Assembly (NCBI GenBank): GCA_947683625.1
Contig: CANTUR010000239.1
Coordinates: 7,483,001-7,547,000, forward strand
Origin: Mallotus nudiflorus
Taxonomy: Eukaryota > Streptophyta > Magnoliopsida > Malpighiales > Euphorbiaceae
Direction of reading: 5' to 3'
DNA: 64,000 bases
Part shown: positions 35,640 to 47,521 of the stretch, one piece after another
How the letters are laid out: each line of letters begins with the position of its first letter
Position numbering within the stretch: position 1 is the first letter of the stretch
Notes under the pieces: generated by a model
Told to the model about the DNA's origin: nothing
Databases searched by the model: none
The model's input: the letters and a program-made list of their open reading frames with translations, nothing else
Made by a program: the position numbers and the translations under genes

Positions 35640-36602
35640 GTCTCTGATCACAGGGTCTTGATACTCCACCATTGAGGTTATGGCCCAGTGTTGAATTTAT
35701 CTTTCTATCATTCCTGATGTTATGGTTGAGGGCTTTATTCCTTTTATTGACATCATCTTTTTAGGGTTGACGAATGTATCACTGGTCTACTAGACCTTCT
35801 AGTAAGGAATTGAGAGAGGTGTTTCAAGGATTTGATGCTTTATCTTTGTTTGAACATTCTCATGGCTATCAGAGATACATTTAGGAGCATCTATTGGAGC
35901 TGATTCCTATTAACCCATCTGAGGTGTGCTTATCTTTTGTTACTCTTCATGTTTTGACTGTCTTTTGCATTCACAGTTTATGGGAGTAGGTTTTCCTTTT
36001 ATTGTGACTCCATGTGATATTCCAGATGATGCTCCAAATGAGAATATGGAGATGGATACTGAGTTTGAGGAGCCTAAGACTCCTATCCAATCCCTTGAGG
36101 TTGCTAGGATGATGCTTTTATAAGTATTATTGTCGATGATATTCCCTTATTGGATGGGCCCATGCTTTATTAGGCTCCTACGGTTTAGAGTCTCGCTAAG
36201 CATTAGGTTCACCTTGATAGTGTTACCCTTTTCCTTTAAATGTGAATATTCTCACTACCTTTCTACACTTTTACAATACTAATTTTGAATGTTAGTAGCA
36301 AAGATTTTTTTGCAACCTTGCTTAGGCTTAAAGACTTTTATTATGCGAAGCAAGTATTTCATAATAAATGTATGCATGTTATGTATGACATACATGATCC
36401 TAATAGGTCTTTTATTTGGAATAAAACTATGTTGCTGATCTTGGAGTGTAAGGATGAGGTGCTTTATCAACAACTTGTAGGTTTGAGCATTGAATGCTTC
36501 GCTGTTGGTACTTCTAATGTCAGAGCTTCTGATATAGTTTGTCAAATAGATGACCATGCTAGCAAGTGGGGTCCATGGCTTAACACTAGAGCTTGTGATT
36601 GA
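35640..36602 (+). pseudogene. Plus-strand ORF fragments antisense to the element, candidate extra ORF
   Basis: Two open pieces (35926-36123 and 36285-36602) and other frames around them encode ordinary-looking, non-repetitive protein. Examples are STRPSSKELREVFQGFDAL (35797 on), PIQSLEVARMMLL and DHASKWGPWLNTRACD at the C-terminus (stop at 36603). They lie between gag and the 3' LTR but on the opposite strand. Tat-lineage elements are known to carry extra ORFs, some antisense, in this place. I do not recognise a domain, so the role is unknown. Stops suggest decay. Confidence 0.45.
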
Positions 36603-37699
36603 TCAATGCACTGTTGAACTTTTCTTTTTGTTATTGCTTTTATTGTATGATAATTGATGTATATGTCTGCTTGTAGTTTACTTCTTTCTGCCCTTGAGAT
36701 ATCTTTCACTAACTTTGAAGCTCTAGTATTTTATTTACTGTTTTGCCCCTAAGTTGCCCCCAGTTTCATTTCTAAATTCATCAACTTTATTCTGGTAGTC
36801 TTTTCGATATTCCAAGAAAATTAGTTTATCCATTATTGCTATAAATTGAACCCCATTAGTTGTAGTCTTATGTATTGAAGATACAGAGGAGTGAGTGAAC
36901 TGATTGAAGAGAGTTCTTAAAGTTAAAATCAACTAGACTTGCTCTTCGAAGAGTTCTTGACTAAAATATTTAATGTTGATACAATGATTGATGACAGTTA
37001 TAAGGCAAGAGTTGCAATGCAAGTTACTGAGCCACTTAAAATTGTTTATATACAAGAGGACACTAGACTTACAAACAAAATCACGAAGGGGTGGTACAAA
37101 AAAGAAAACATAACTAAAATAGTAATCTCATAGCTCTAATTTAGCTTTCATTATATTCTATCTTTCCATTTAAAAACTTAAGCAATATGATAAAGATGAC
37201 TATACAATATTTGAACAACAATTTTAGATTCAATTTTAATCATTTAGTAAGGCAAAAATGAGAACATTTATTACATCACATAATACAACTCCTAATACCA
37301 ATTAGTCCTTTTTGATTTTTTGACAGAATATTTTTCTCTCTGATTTTGACTAACTATCCTTTTATGGATTTTCTAATTAGCGGGAGCTCTTTTTTTCTTT
37401 TTATCATTCTTTAAATTTTTCTCTATTTAGAAGTTATATCATGTGATATATGAATGCTCTTTAAATTTGCATTTGTGCCCATGCTGAATGAATCTAATTG
37501 AATTGAATTTATGTTAAACATGCAAATGTGATCAATATCATAATGCATAGTACCATTAAGATGTACATTACATAAGTAAGCATGATCATAATTCATATCA
37601 TCGATAAAAAAAATAAAAGTTCTAAAGAAACCAAAATGCTATTTAAAGAAAATAACAAAAGAATTATTATATATTCTAAATGCTAGGGATGCTAAGTCT
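36603..37699. other. Internal Tat-like spacer, no recognised domain
   Basis: Short open frames on both strands (for example 36735-36932 minus, 36939-37133 plus) match nothing I know. Pol would be expected in this interval but no RT, RNase H or integrase motif is visible. Confidence 0.5.
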
Positions 37700-39480
37700 C
37701 AAGGTGGTTGTCCTTCAGGTGGTTAATATAATAGCTATTCTTGCATATCCTCACCAACTATCTCCATGATTTTATCTTTCTGTACCTTAACTATGCATGT
37801 TTCTTTCTTGTCTAATAGCTTCTCATCATAACTCATCACCCAATCTTGTAGGTACAATTGATTCAAAGGGTATGTCAAAAGGTGGTTTAGTGTAAAACAC
37901 CTTGTAGTCAAACTTGTCTGAGGGCTGACTTAATAAATCTTCAACTCCATTTTATGGCTACTCAAGAGTCTTAGATTTTTTCCTTATCTTTCTTAATGGT
38001 TTGTCATTAACTCCAAATTCATCACCTCAACCTCCGAGTGTAATTGATTCAATGAGAATACCATAGGAAAGTGGTTTGGAGTAAAATAGTTTATAATTAA
38101 ACTTTCCTAAAGGCTGGCCCAATAAATCTTTAACTCTTCTTTAAGGTTTCTTAGGAATTAAAGATTCCACACTCTTTCCTTTATCATTAGGGGCATGAAG
38201 AGATTTCTTACCAATTTGTAGGTTCATGTTCTTAAAGGAGTTTAACACTTCTCCCTTGCTTACTCCTGAGTTGATCATGATGGTGGTTGGGGGTGGAACA
38301 TTTTGGTAATTTAGGAAAGGATTATTTCTGGTGCTTAGGCTTTCAGGGTCTATGATCTTTCCAAAGTCTATAAGGTTTTGGATTTCGTGTTTAAGGCAGG
38401 TACATGTTTTTATGGAATGACCAATAACTTGATGGAATTTGCAATAACTGTTTGGGTAGTATCATAGGACATTTGGATTTATTAGTTTGGAAAAGGTAAG
38501 GGGTTTGTGCAGGTCTTTTTGCATTAAGCGGTTTAGGACTTTGGATAGGGGTTGGTTAAAATTAGAGAATCTCCTTGGTTATTGAACAACATGCACCAAA
38601 TTAGGCAACACATTGCGAACTATCATCCTAACCTGATCTTTCTTAGCCATCTTATTTTTCATTAATCCTGCCTTATTCATGAATCTAGTAAGGAAATCAA
38701 AAAATGATTCATTAGGTTTCTGCTTAGTCAGTTCTAAATCTCGAATAGACACTTCCAGCATGGTGTTATAGTCATATTACTTCAACAAGTGAAACATAGT
38801 TCTCTCTAATCAATCTGGACTAATTTCTCTAACCTATGATAACAATTCACATTTATTCCTTCCAAGGACAACACAAATAATTTAGCGACCATAAATAATG
38901 AGGCTTTTATGGTGCTCATAGTTATGGTATATTAGCTAAAGTGAATCCTTGGATCTCCAAAACCATTGAACTTCTGTAGTTGAGGGGCATTTTATATTTG
39001 TCTGGAAGTTTATCTCCATTAATGCTTATCATGTCATCAAAATCAAATAGATACCCTATGCCTTAACCTCTCATAAGTTCTTCCATCTTAGACATCTTCT
39101 GAGTGAATGCTTGCATCTACCTCGACTCAAGTTCCTAAACCATCTCAAGTGATTCTTTCTTGGCTTTCTCTACCATAAGGTTCTCCATATCCTCATAATT
39201 CATTTCCATAATAAGCACATTCCTTGCAGCATTCAATAGTTTCCCCTAAGTATTATTATTAGCAATTAGATCTTCCATAATAGCAATATGTGGAATTATA
39301 GCAACGAGTGTAGTTGCAGTTGTAGCTGGTGGCATTAGCCCAGCTAGGCTTGTCTTAGTTCATCTTACATCATTGCTCCTATGTCATCCATCAAAGCTCC
39401 CTTAAAGTCTTCTAAGGTCTAGTTTCCTTCTTGTTGTTGTTCTATTTATGTTTGCTTAGTTGGAGTTAATGTAGCTTATA
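37700..39480 (-). pseudogene. Tat/Ogre-type gag relic
   Basis: The minus strand, from 39480 down, encodes a coiled-coil-like N-terminal part (about 39250-39060), then LPDKYKMP and KFNGFGDPRIHF with a frameshift (about 39010-38950). These match the capsid start of Tat gag. Next come ELTKQKPNESFFDFLTRF and KKDQVRMIVRNVLPNL (38579-38761), and a zinc-finger-like CKFHQVIGHSIKTC (about 38450-38400) followed by LKHEIQNLIDFGKI. The tail has paired GDE(L/F)G-type repeats (about 38060-37830). Stops and frameshifts are present. This gag type identifies the element's lineage. Confidence 0.8.
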
Positions 39481-39825
39481 GCTAAAGTATTTTAATAGGG
39501 CTTTTTTCCAATCTTCCAAGGATGTCTTTAGCTATTGATTTTAGACTTGAATCAGTTCTCACTAGTCTACTACCGCTCCATTTCCAAACACAAGAAGACC
39601 TAGATGAATCTATGATTGCTGTAAAACAAAGTGTTAATATGATGCATGAAGCATATATATGCATGTATGCATGATGCACGTGCCATGTAACAAGTAGTAA
39701 GTAATAAGTCAAGTATACAAATAATAAGTTAAGTGTACATACATCCTTCTAACCTTATTCCTCCTACACATGAGTTCAAAGGTAAGTCACTTTTCCTAGG
39801 ATTTTTTTCTTAGCCTTAATATCAA
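39481..39825. other. Leader side of the Tat-like gag, no PBS seen
   Basis: Upstream of gag in minus orientation one expects a PBS and LTR edge. Instead the sequence passes at about 39826 into the middle of an LTR unit, so the PBS and 5' LTR 3' half have been lost. Confidence 0.5.
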
Positions 39826-41760
39826 CATAAAATTAAAACAAGATTTTAATCCATGGCATTCCATAGACCTTCATTGGTTTTATTCTCCATAGTAAATTCA
39901 TGTCATCCCGTCCATAATTATAAAACATAAAAAAGTAAAATAAATATATATTAGTAACTAAATAAATAAAATTAAAATTAAAATTAAAATTGAATTTGAA
40001 TGAAGATCAAATAAAATAAAAAATAATGAAAATAAAATATACAGAAAATAAAAATGAAAGATTAAAAAATGATCAAGAGCAAATACAAATATTAGTAGAA
40101 TAAAAGAATGAAAAAAAAACTAAAAAGATGAAAAAAATGAATAATTAAAAAAATAGTAAAAGGAAAGAACAATTGAAAATAATAGCTACACCAAAAGAAG
40201 AGTACAAACGAAACAGAATAAAAAAAGTGAATGAATCAGTAAATCAATTGATAGTTAATGATGATTGAAAAATAATAAACAAAGAAAGCCAAACAAAATT
40301 AAAATCAAAATAAAAGAAAGGAGCTGAAGAAGAGAATGGAACACAGTATTGATTGTCCTTAGAGTTTGATCAACCTTTAATGGAAGCCTGTGGCTTTTTA
40401 TATTGTCTGTGAGTTTTAGTTTTTATTTTGATCTGATTTATGGAAAACAATTAAAGAAAAGTACGTAAAAAAAAAGAAGAAAAGGTGGGTATGCTTTGGT
40501 TCACGGCTAAAAATTAGAAAAGTAGAGGAAATAAAATAAAAACCCTAGGAGCATCCCATGTGAAAAGAGAAAATGACAAATATATATAACCATAGTCTTG
40601 TAACCCTATGTTAGGTTTAGGATAAAAATCAAATAAAAAAATTGTTTATTATATATCTAATAAAAAAAATTATCATTATATTTATCTAATAAAATAAAAA
40701 TAACAACCAATAAAAAATAAGTATAAAATAAAATAAAATAAAATAAAATAAATAATAAATAATAATAATAAATTATTGAGTGTTAGTTGGAAGTGTGGAT
40801 TTATGACAAAAAATGTACATTTCCAACCGAAAATATAGATTTCCAATTGGAAATCTACATTTCTGATGGCAACCTTTTTTTATATTTAAAAAAATTCTCT
40901 TTTTTTTATTTTTGAAATTTTTTTGTAAAAGAAATAATTAAAGGTAAGTCCTAAACAATAAAATAAAATAAAAATAATTTATAATTTATTTCAAAACCAA
41001 AAAATCATATTCAATAAATATAATTTTATAGTTAATTTTCATCATCGGGCCCTCTGTCGCATCCAAACTTAAATCATCCAAAAATTGGGTGCTTACAGTT
41101 GCCCTCCTTTGTCATTGTTTGCTTGACAAATTGTAGCAAAGGAAATAAGCATACAATTTCTAAACAAAAAGTTAGAACACTTACCTGTGTGCGATGACTA
41201 TGCAGTGTTGCATGCAATTTAAGGACCACTAGAATTCTTGTGGAATTTCTAGTTATGATGCTACCACTGTGTTTAGTGAATAGCGATTGATGCTGTGTTG
41301 AGTGTATTTTGAAATCAGGTTATAGTTCCAATGGAATATATAGTGGTGATGTTATCACCGTGTTTAGTGAATAGTGGTTGAGACTGCATTTAGTGTATTT
41401 TGAAAACATGCTATAATTCTGGTGGAACATATAACAATGATGCTATCACTATGTTCATAGAATAGCGATTAACACTACATTCAATGTATTTTGAAAACAA
41501 GCTATAGTTCTGATGGACCATTTAGTGGTGATGCTATCACTGTGTTCACTGAGTAGCAGTTGACACTGCATTCAGTATATTTTCAAAACAAGCTATAGTT
41601 CTGGGTTCTGGTGGACCATATAGCGGCGATGCTATCACTATGTTCAGTGAGTAGCGGTTGACACTGTGTTCAGTGTATTTTGAAAACAAGCTATAGTTCT
41701 GGTGGAACATATAGTAGTGATGTTATCATTGCGTTTAGTGAATAGAGGTTGACACTGCGT
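39826..41760 (-). repeat. Tandem unit 1: LTR part + PPT + 91-bp array (5'-truncated)
   Basis: Matches 31650-33690. The LTR edge is at 41097, the polypurine tract at 41098-41113 and the 91-bp array at 41253-41760. The array runs straight into the next unit at GACACTGCGT|GTGAGTTGGACC. Confidence 0.88.
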
Positions 41761-43937
41761 GTGAGTTGGACCTATTGTGGGTTTGGGGCCTAAAATGAAT
41801 AAAAACACAAAAAAATGCAAATAACGAAAATAGAGCAAATAACAATTAAACATGCATACTACGATTTCTAGCCCTAATTCAATTTACATGCAACCTAATT
41901 AACTAAAAGCACCATTAATTTTAATTAAGCTTTTACCAAGTGAATCTAATTTACTACTTAATTTTAAAATGCAGAAAAATTAAATATTTCACTATTTCCC
42001 ACTTTTGGGACTATTACAATGATCTGTTGAAAAATTATAATAAAATTATACAAACCCAAAAATAAATAAATGACAAACACAAAAATAAAAAATAATAGAA
42101 TAATAAAACCCTAATAATCTACATAAAATTAAAATAGGATTTTAATCCATGGTATTCCATGGACTTTCGTGGGTTTTGTTCTCCATAATGAATTCATGTC
42201 ATCCTGTCCATAATTATAAAACACAAAAAAGTAAAAAAAAAACAAATATTAGTAACTAAATAATTAAAATTAAATTAAGATCAAATAAAAAAAATAATGA
42301 AAATAAAATTTACATAAAATAATTAAAAAAAATAAAAATGAAAGATTAAAAAATGATAAAGAACAAATACAAATATTAGTAGAATAAATGAATGAAAAAA
42401 TAAAACTAAACTAAAAAATGAAACAAAAAATGAATAAAAAAAAGTAAAAGGAATGAACAATTGAAAACAATAGCCACACCAAAAGAAGAGTAAAAATGAA
42501 ACGGAATAAAAAAGTGAATGAATCAGTAAATTAATTAATAGTTAATGATGATTGAAAAATAATAAACCAAGAAAACCAAAAAAAATTAAAATCAAAATAA
42601 AAGAAAGGAGCAGAAGAAGAGAATGGAATGCAGTATTGATTCCACTCAGAGTTTGATCGACTTTGTTGGAAGCCTGTGGGTTTTTGTATTGTTTAAGTTT
42701 AAGTTTTTATTTTGATTTGATTTATGGAAAATAACAAAAGAAAAATACGTAAAAAGAAAAGAAAAGAAAAGAAAAGTGGGTATGCTTTGGCTTATGGCTA
42801 AGAATTAGAAAAGTAGAGGAAATAGAACAAAAACCCTAGGTGCATCCCATGTGAAAGGAGCAAATGACAGATATATATAACCCTAGTCTTGTAACCCTAT
42901 GTTAGGTTTAGGATAAAAGTCAAATAAAAGAAATTGTTTATTATTTATCTAATAAAAAAAATTTATCATTATATTTATCTAATAAAATAAAAAGAACAAC
43001 CAATAAAAAATAAGTATAAAAATAAAATAATAATAAAAAATTACTGAGTGCTGGTTGGAAGTGTTGATTTCTGATGGCAACCTTTTTTTATATTTGAAAA
43101 AAATTCCTTGTTTTATTTTTGAAATTTTTTTGTAAAAGAAATTATTTAAGGTAAGTCCTAAAAAATAAAATAATATAAAAATAATTTATAATTTATTTCG
43201 AAACCAATAAATCAAATTCAATAAATATAATTTCACAGTCAATTTTTATCATTGGGTCTTTTATCGCATTCAAACATAAATCATCTAGAAATTGGGTGCT
43301 TACAATTGCCCTCCTTTGTTGCTGTTTACTTGATAAATTGCAGCAAAGCAAATAAGCACACAATTTCTAAACAAAAAGTGAGAACACTTGCCTGTGTGCG
43401 ATGACTATGCATAATACTATACAGTGTTGAATGCAATTTAAGGAACACTAGAATTCATATGGAATTTCTAGCTATGATGCTACCACTGTGTTCAGTAAAT
43501 AGCAATTGACACTATGTTCAGTGTATTTTGAAATTAGCCTATAGTGCTAGTGGAACATATAGCGGTGATGCTATAACTGTGTTTAATAAATATTGATTGA
43601 CACTGCGTTCAATGTATTTTGCAAACATGCTATAGTTTTGATGGAGCATATAGTGATGATGCTATCATTGTGTTCAGTGAATAGCGGTTAACACTACGTT
43701 CAGTGTATTTGAAAACAAGCTATAGTTCCGGTGAATAGCAGTTGACATTGCGTTCAATATATTTTGAAAACAAGTTATACTTCTGGTGGGCTATATAGCA
43801 GTGATGCTATCATTGTGTTCAGTAAATAGCGGTTGACACTGCATTTAGTGTATTTTAAAAACAAACTATAGTTTCAGTGGAACATATAGTAATGATGCTA
43901 TCACTGTGTTCAATAAATAGTGGTTGACACTGCGTGC
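41761..43937 (-). repeat. Tandem unit 2: LTR part + PPT + 91-bp array (complete)
   Basis: Starts at the LTR-internal point GTGAGTTGGACC (equivalent to 31290), reaches the LTR edge at 43304 and ends in the array (43471-43937). The period to the next unit is 2175 bp. Confidence 0.9.
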
Positions 43938-44854
43938 GTGTTGGACCTATTGTGGGTTTGGGGCCTAAAATGAATAAAAACACAAATAAATCCAAATAAC
44001 AAAAATAAAGCAAAGAACAATTAAACATGGATAATGTGTTTTCTAACCCTAATTTAATTTATGTGAAACCTAATTAACTAAAAGCACCATTAATTTTAAT
44101 TAATCTTTTACCAAGTAAACCTAATTTGCTACTTAATTTTAAAGTGTAGAAAAATTAAATATTCCACTATTTCCCACTATAGTGACTATTACAATGATCT
44201 GCTGAAAAATTATAATAAAATTATACAAACCCAAAAATAAATAAATGACAAACACAAAAATAAAAATTAACAGAATAATAAAACCCTAATAATCTACGTA
44301 AAATTAAAATAGGATTTTAATCCATGACATTCCATGGACCTTCATGGGTTTTGTTCTATATAGTGAATTCATGTCATCCCGTCCATAATCATAAAACGCA
44401 TAAAAGTATAATGTGTTTTCTAACCCTAATTTAATTTATGTGCAACCTAATTAACTAAAACCACCATTAATTTTAATCAATCTTTTACCAAGTGAACCTA
44501 ATTTGCTACTTAATTTTAAAGTTTAGAAAAATTAAATATTCCACTATTTCCCACTATATTGACTATTACAATAATCTGTTGAAAAATTATAATAAAATTA
44601 TAAAAATCCAAAAATAAATAAATGACAAACACAAAAATAAAAATTAACAGAATAATAAAACCCTAATAATTTATGTAAAATTAAAATAGGATTTTAATCC
44701 ATGACATTCCATGGACCTTCATGGGTTTTGTTCTATATAGTGAATTCATGTCATCCCATCATAATCATAAAACGCAAAAAAGTAAAATAAATAAATTTTA
44801 GTAACTAAATAAATAAAATTAACATTAAAATTAAATCAAGATCAAATAAAATAA
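43938..44854 (-). repeat. Tandem unit 3, left part, with internal 377-bp duplication
   Basis: Same unit start, but bases from 44033 are repeated from 44410 (period 377, very similar copies). The unit is split by element B at 44854/55157 and continues on the far side. Confidence 0.9.
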
Positions 44855-47367
44855 TGTCACGACCCGAACCCGAGGGCACGTGACCGGCACTAGGGAATGG
44901 GTAGGCATAAGGCCACCGAAACCCGTAGTAAGCCTAAAGGAAAAAGAAAATAAAACCATTCATATTTTTACTTTAATTACCAACAGAACATATTATCAAA
45001 CTGATTTTTCTCAAATTACACAAATTTAACGGTTTAATAAAAATACGATTCAACATCTCAAATTATAAATTGAGTTCTATGTCATATACATAAATGTATT
45101 TCGTACAAATAAACTACATAATTTAGTTTAAACCATACAGATCCTCAATACATATACTACTGCAGCATCCTAGATTAATATACAGTACAGCTTACAATGA
45201 CCTACATAAAATTGCCGGTGAAGAAGAAATCCGGCGTAGAGGTAGTCTGAGGTCAAACTCCCAAGCTCCTGAAAAAAAAAAATAAATTGAGGGGAATCAG
45301 ACCTCACTGAGTAAGTCAATAAAAGAGCTGTACGGTTTGAAAACCTTTTTTTTTTTTTTTTTTAAAAAAAACTATATATTTTTATAGTAAAAATAATTTA
45401 TAATATATATATAATTATAGCTTTTGAAAAATCTCGATAGAACCCTAAACCCAAGTCTAAATGGCCAACTGGGCCCACTTATCCCAACTAGACTACCGGT
45501 CCCCGAGAGCAAAGGCATCAACCGAGGCACCAAGCCGTAGTCATTCACTTAATCCAAATATATGGATCTGGCGGTCCCCGAGAGCTAAGGCATCAACCGA
45601 GGCACCCATCCTAGTCCATTATTGACTTTCCAATCACTGGCGGTCCCCGAGAGCTAAGGCTTCTACCGAGGCAGCCGTCCCAGTTTAACATTCATCAATC
45701 ATAAAATTTTCGGATCCATCTCTCAATCTCTACCATGTGCACATAGTCCTGGTGAAGCCCACCAGGTAGCCCGTTCTACCAAAATTTCTCAAAATCGATT
45801 TGTAAATAAATAAAATGCGTTTAAATCTTAGATAATAGCATTAAATTAAATAAATCATGTAATCAATGTAATAAAATACGAGCGCATGCATTTTTACATA
45901 AACACACGCACAGATCGTTCTACTGACTTATAGGACGAATGTGAAGGCTGACGACCACGCGTCTGCCTCGGCCTCACGGCTTCTGCTCCGAAATGATCTA
46001 AAGGAAAATAATAATCGACCTTTAAAATATGACTATGAACACCGAAACCAAAAATCAACAAAGCAATGAAATTCCAAACTGACTCGACAGACAGGTTTTT
46101 AACCTAATTAACGGTAGACATTTTTCTACGAATATCACGTTTTACGAGAAAATCTACCGATATTTCGGCAGAGTCTCCTCTGTAAAACGGACATCCCTCT
46201 ACCAAAGGTAGAGCCAGACCTGCATAGAAAATGCACTTCTAATTTCCAAAACCATCCACACTCGAGTCGGGCTCCCAAAATACAATTGGCCCCGACCGAG
46301 ATCACAACTCAAATAAAATATCACAATTTAATAATATGTGTTTCTTAAATACATATCACATTCATACATATTAGAATAGATAAAAATTATACAAAATCTC
46401 CATTATTCAAAATTTACATTACTTAGGAAATCATGTCAATTAATTTCTAAAAATTATCTAAACCCTTTAATTATTAATAAAACTAATTAAAATATATATA
46501 TTTATCATATTTAGTGTAAAATTACATTTTTACCCCCCCTAAAATACATAATTTACATAATGAGCTTTTACTACAAAAAAATAATTCCTAAAAATTAATA
46601 TAATCTTCTTAAAATTATCTTCTATACCCTAAACTTAATTTCAACACTTAATATCACCAAAATGTCAATTAACATTATTATTTTCTATTTTATATGGTTA
46701 ATTCCCGAAAATTCCTAAAATAGTTTTAAAATTCCAGAATTCACTAAAAAAAAAATCAGAATAATTACCTAAAATCTCAATAAATTAATTTGCTCAAAAT
46801 AACCCAAAATAATCTCCCTAATTGCTAATTATAGCTAAATAACCATCTAAATAACCAAATGAACATAAACTAAATTTCTGTAAATTTAGTTTAACTACCA
46901 AAAATCCAAGAAGATATACAATCAACTCAATTACATGCTAACCAACACTAATCATCCTAGAATTGCTAAGATCAAGCAGAAAATTGAAGGGAGAAAAGAA
47001 AGAAAACAGGTGAGCATCTCTCACCTTTAAGCAGCGGAAACAGAGCAGGGGAAGAGCTTGCTGCTGTCGGTGAAGATGGGAGGATGAGGCTGCTCACATG
47101 GAGGCGAAGGGCTGGTGGACACTTCCAGGAGATGGCATCACCGAGCAACGAAGCTGCACAGACAAGATGCAGGGCTGCTGCTGCGCGAAGAGAAGAAGAA
47201 ACTGCTGCGCAAAGAAAAGAGGAACAGCTGCTACGCGAGGAAGAGAAGAAGAAGAAGAAGGAGAAGAAAAAGAATTCTGCAGCAGCAGAGAAAGCTAGGT
47301 GAGGATGGGGGAAAAACGGACTGAAATTGAGGGAGTTGGTATGGGTGTTTTGATGTGTTGATGAGTG

Positions 47368-47409
<42 letters not shown>

Positions 47410-47456
47410 TATATATATAGATATAGGTATGGGCGGTGTATATATAGGATATTACA
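44855..47456 (-). repeat. 3' LTR of element B
   Basis: 2602 bp, TG..CA ends. Contains the stem module at 46141-46219, CTCGGGGACC-type repeats at about 45490-45690 and a GC-rich leader at about 47030-47320. One base change (A for T) mismatches the CCGAAATTTCGG palindrome here. Confidence 0.96.
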
Positions 47457-47469
47457 GTCTCTCCTCCTT
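47457..47469 (-). other. Polypurine tract of element B
   Basis: Minus strand AAGGAGGAGAGAC directly before the 3' LTR start TGTAATATCC. It would prime plus-strand DNA synthesis. Confidence 0.9.
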
Positions 47470-47521
47470 ATATGAATTCGTCCTCGAATTCAAGAAAAGA
47501 AAGAAAAGAGGAATTACAAAG

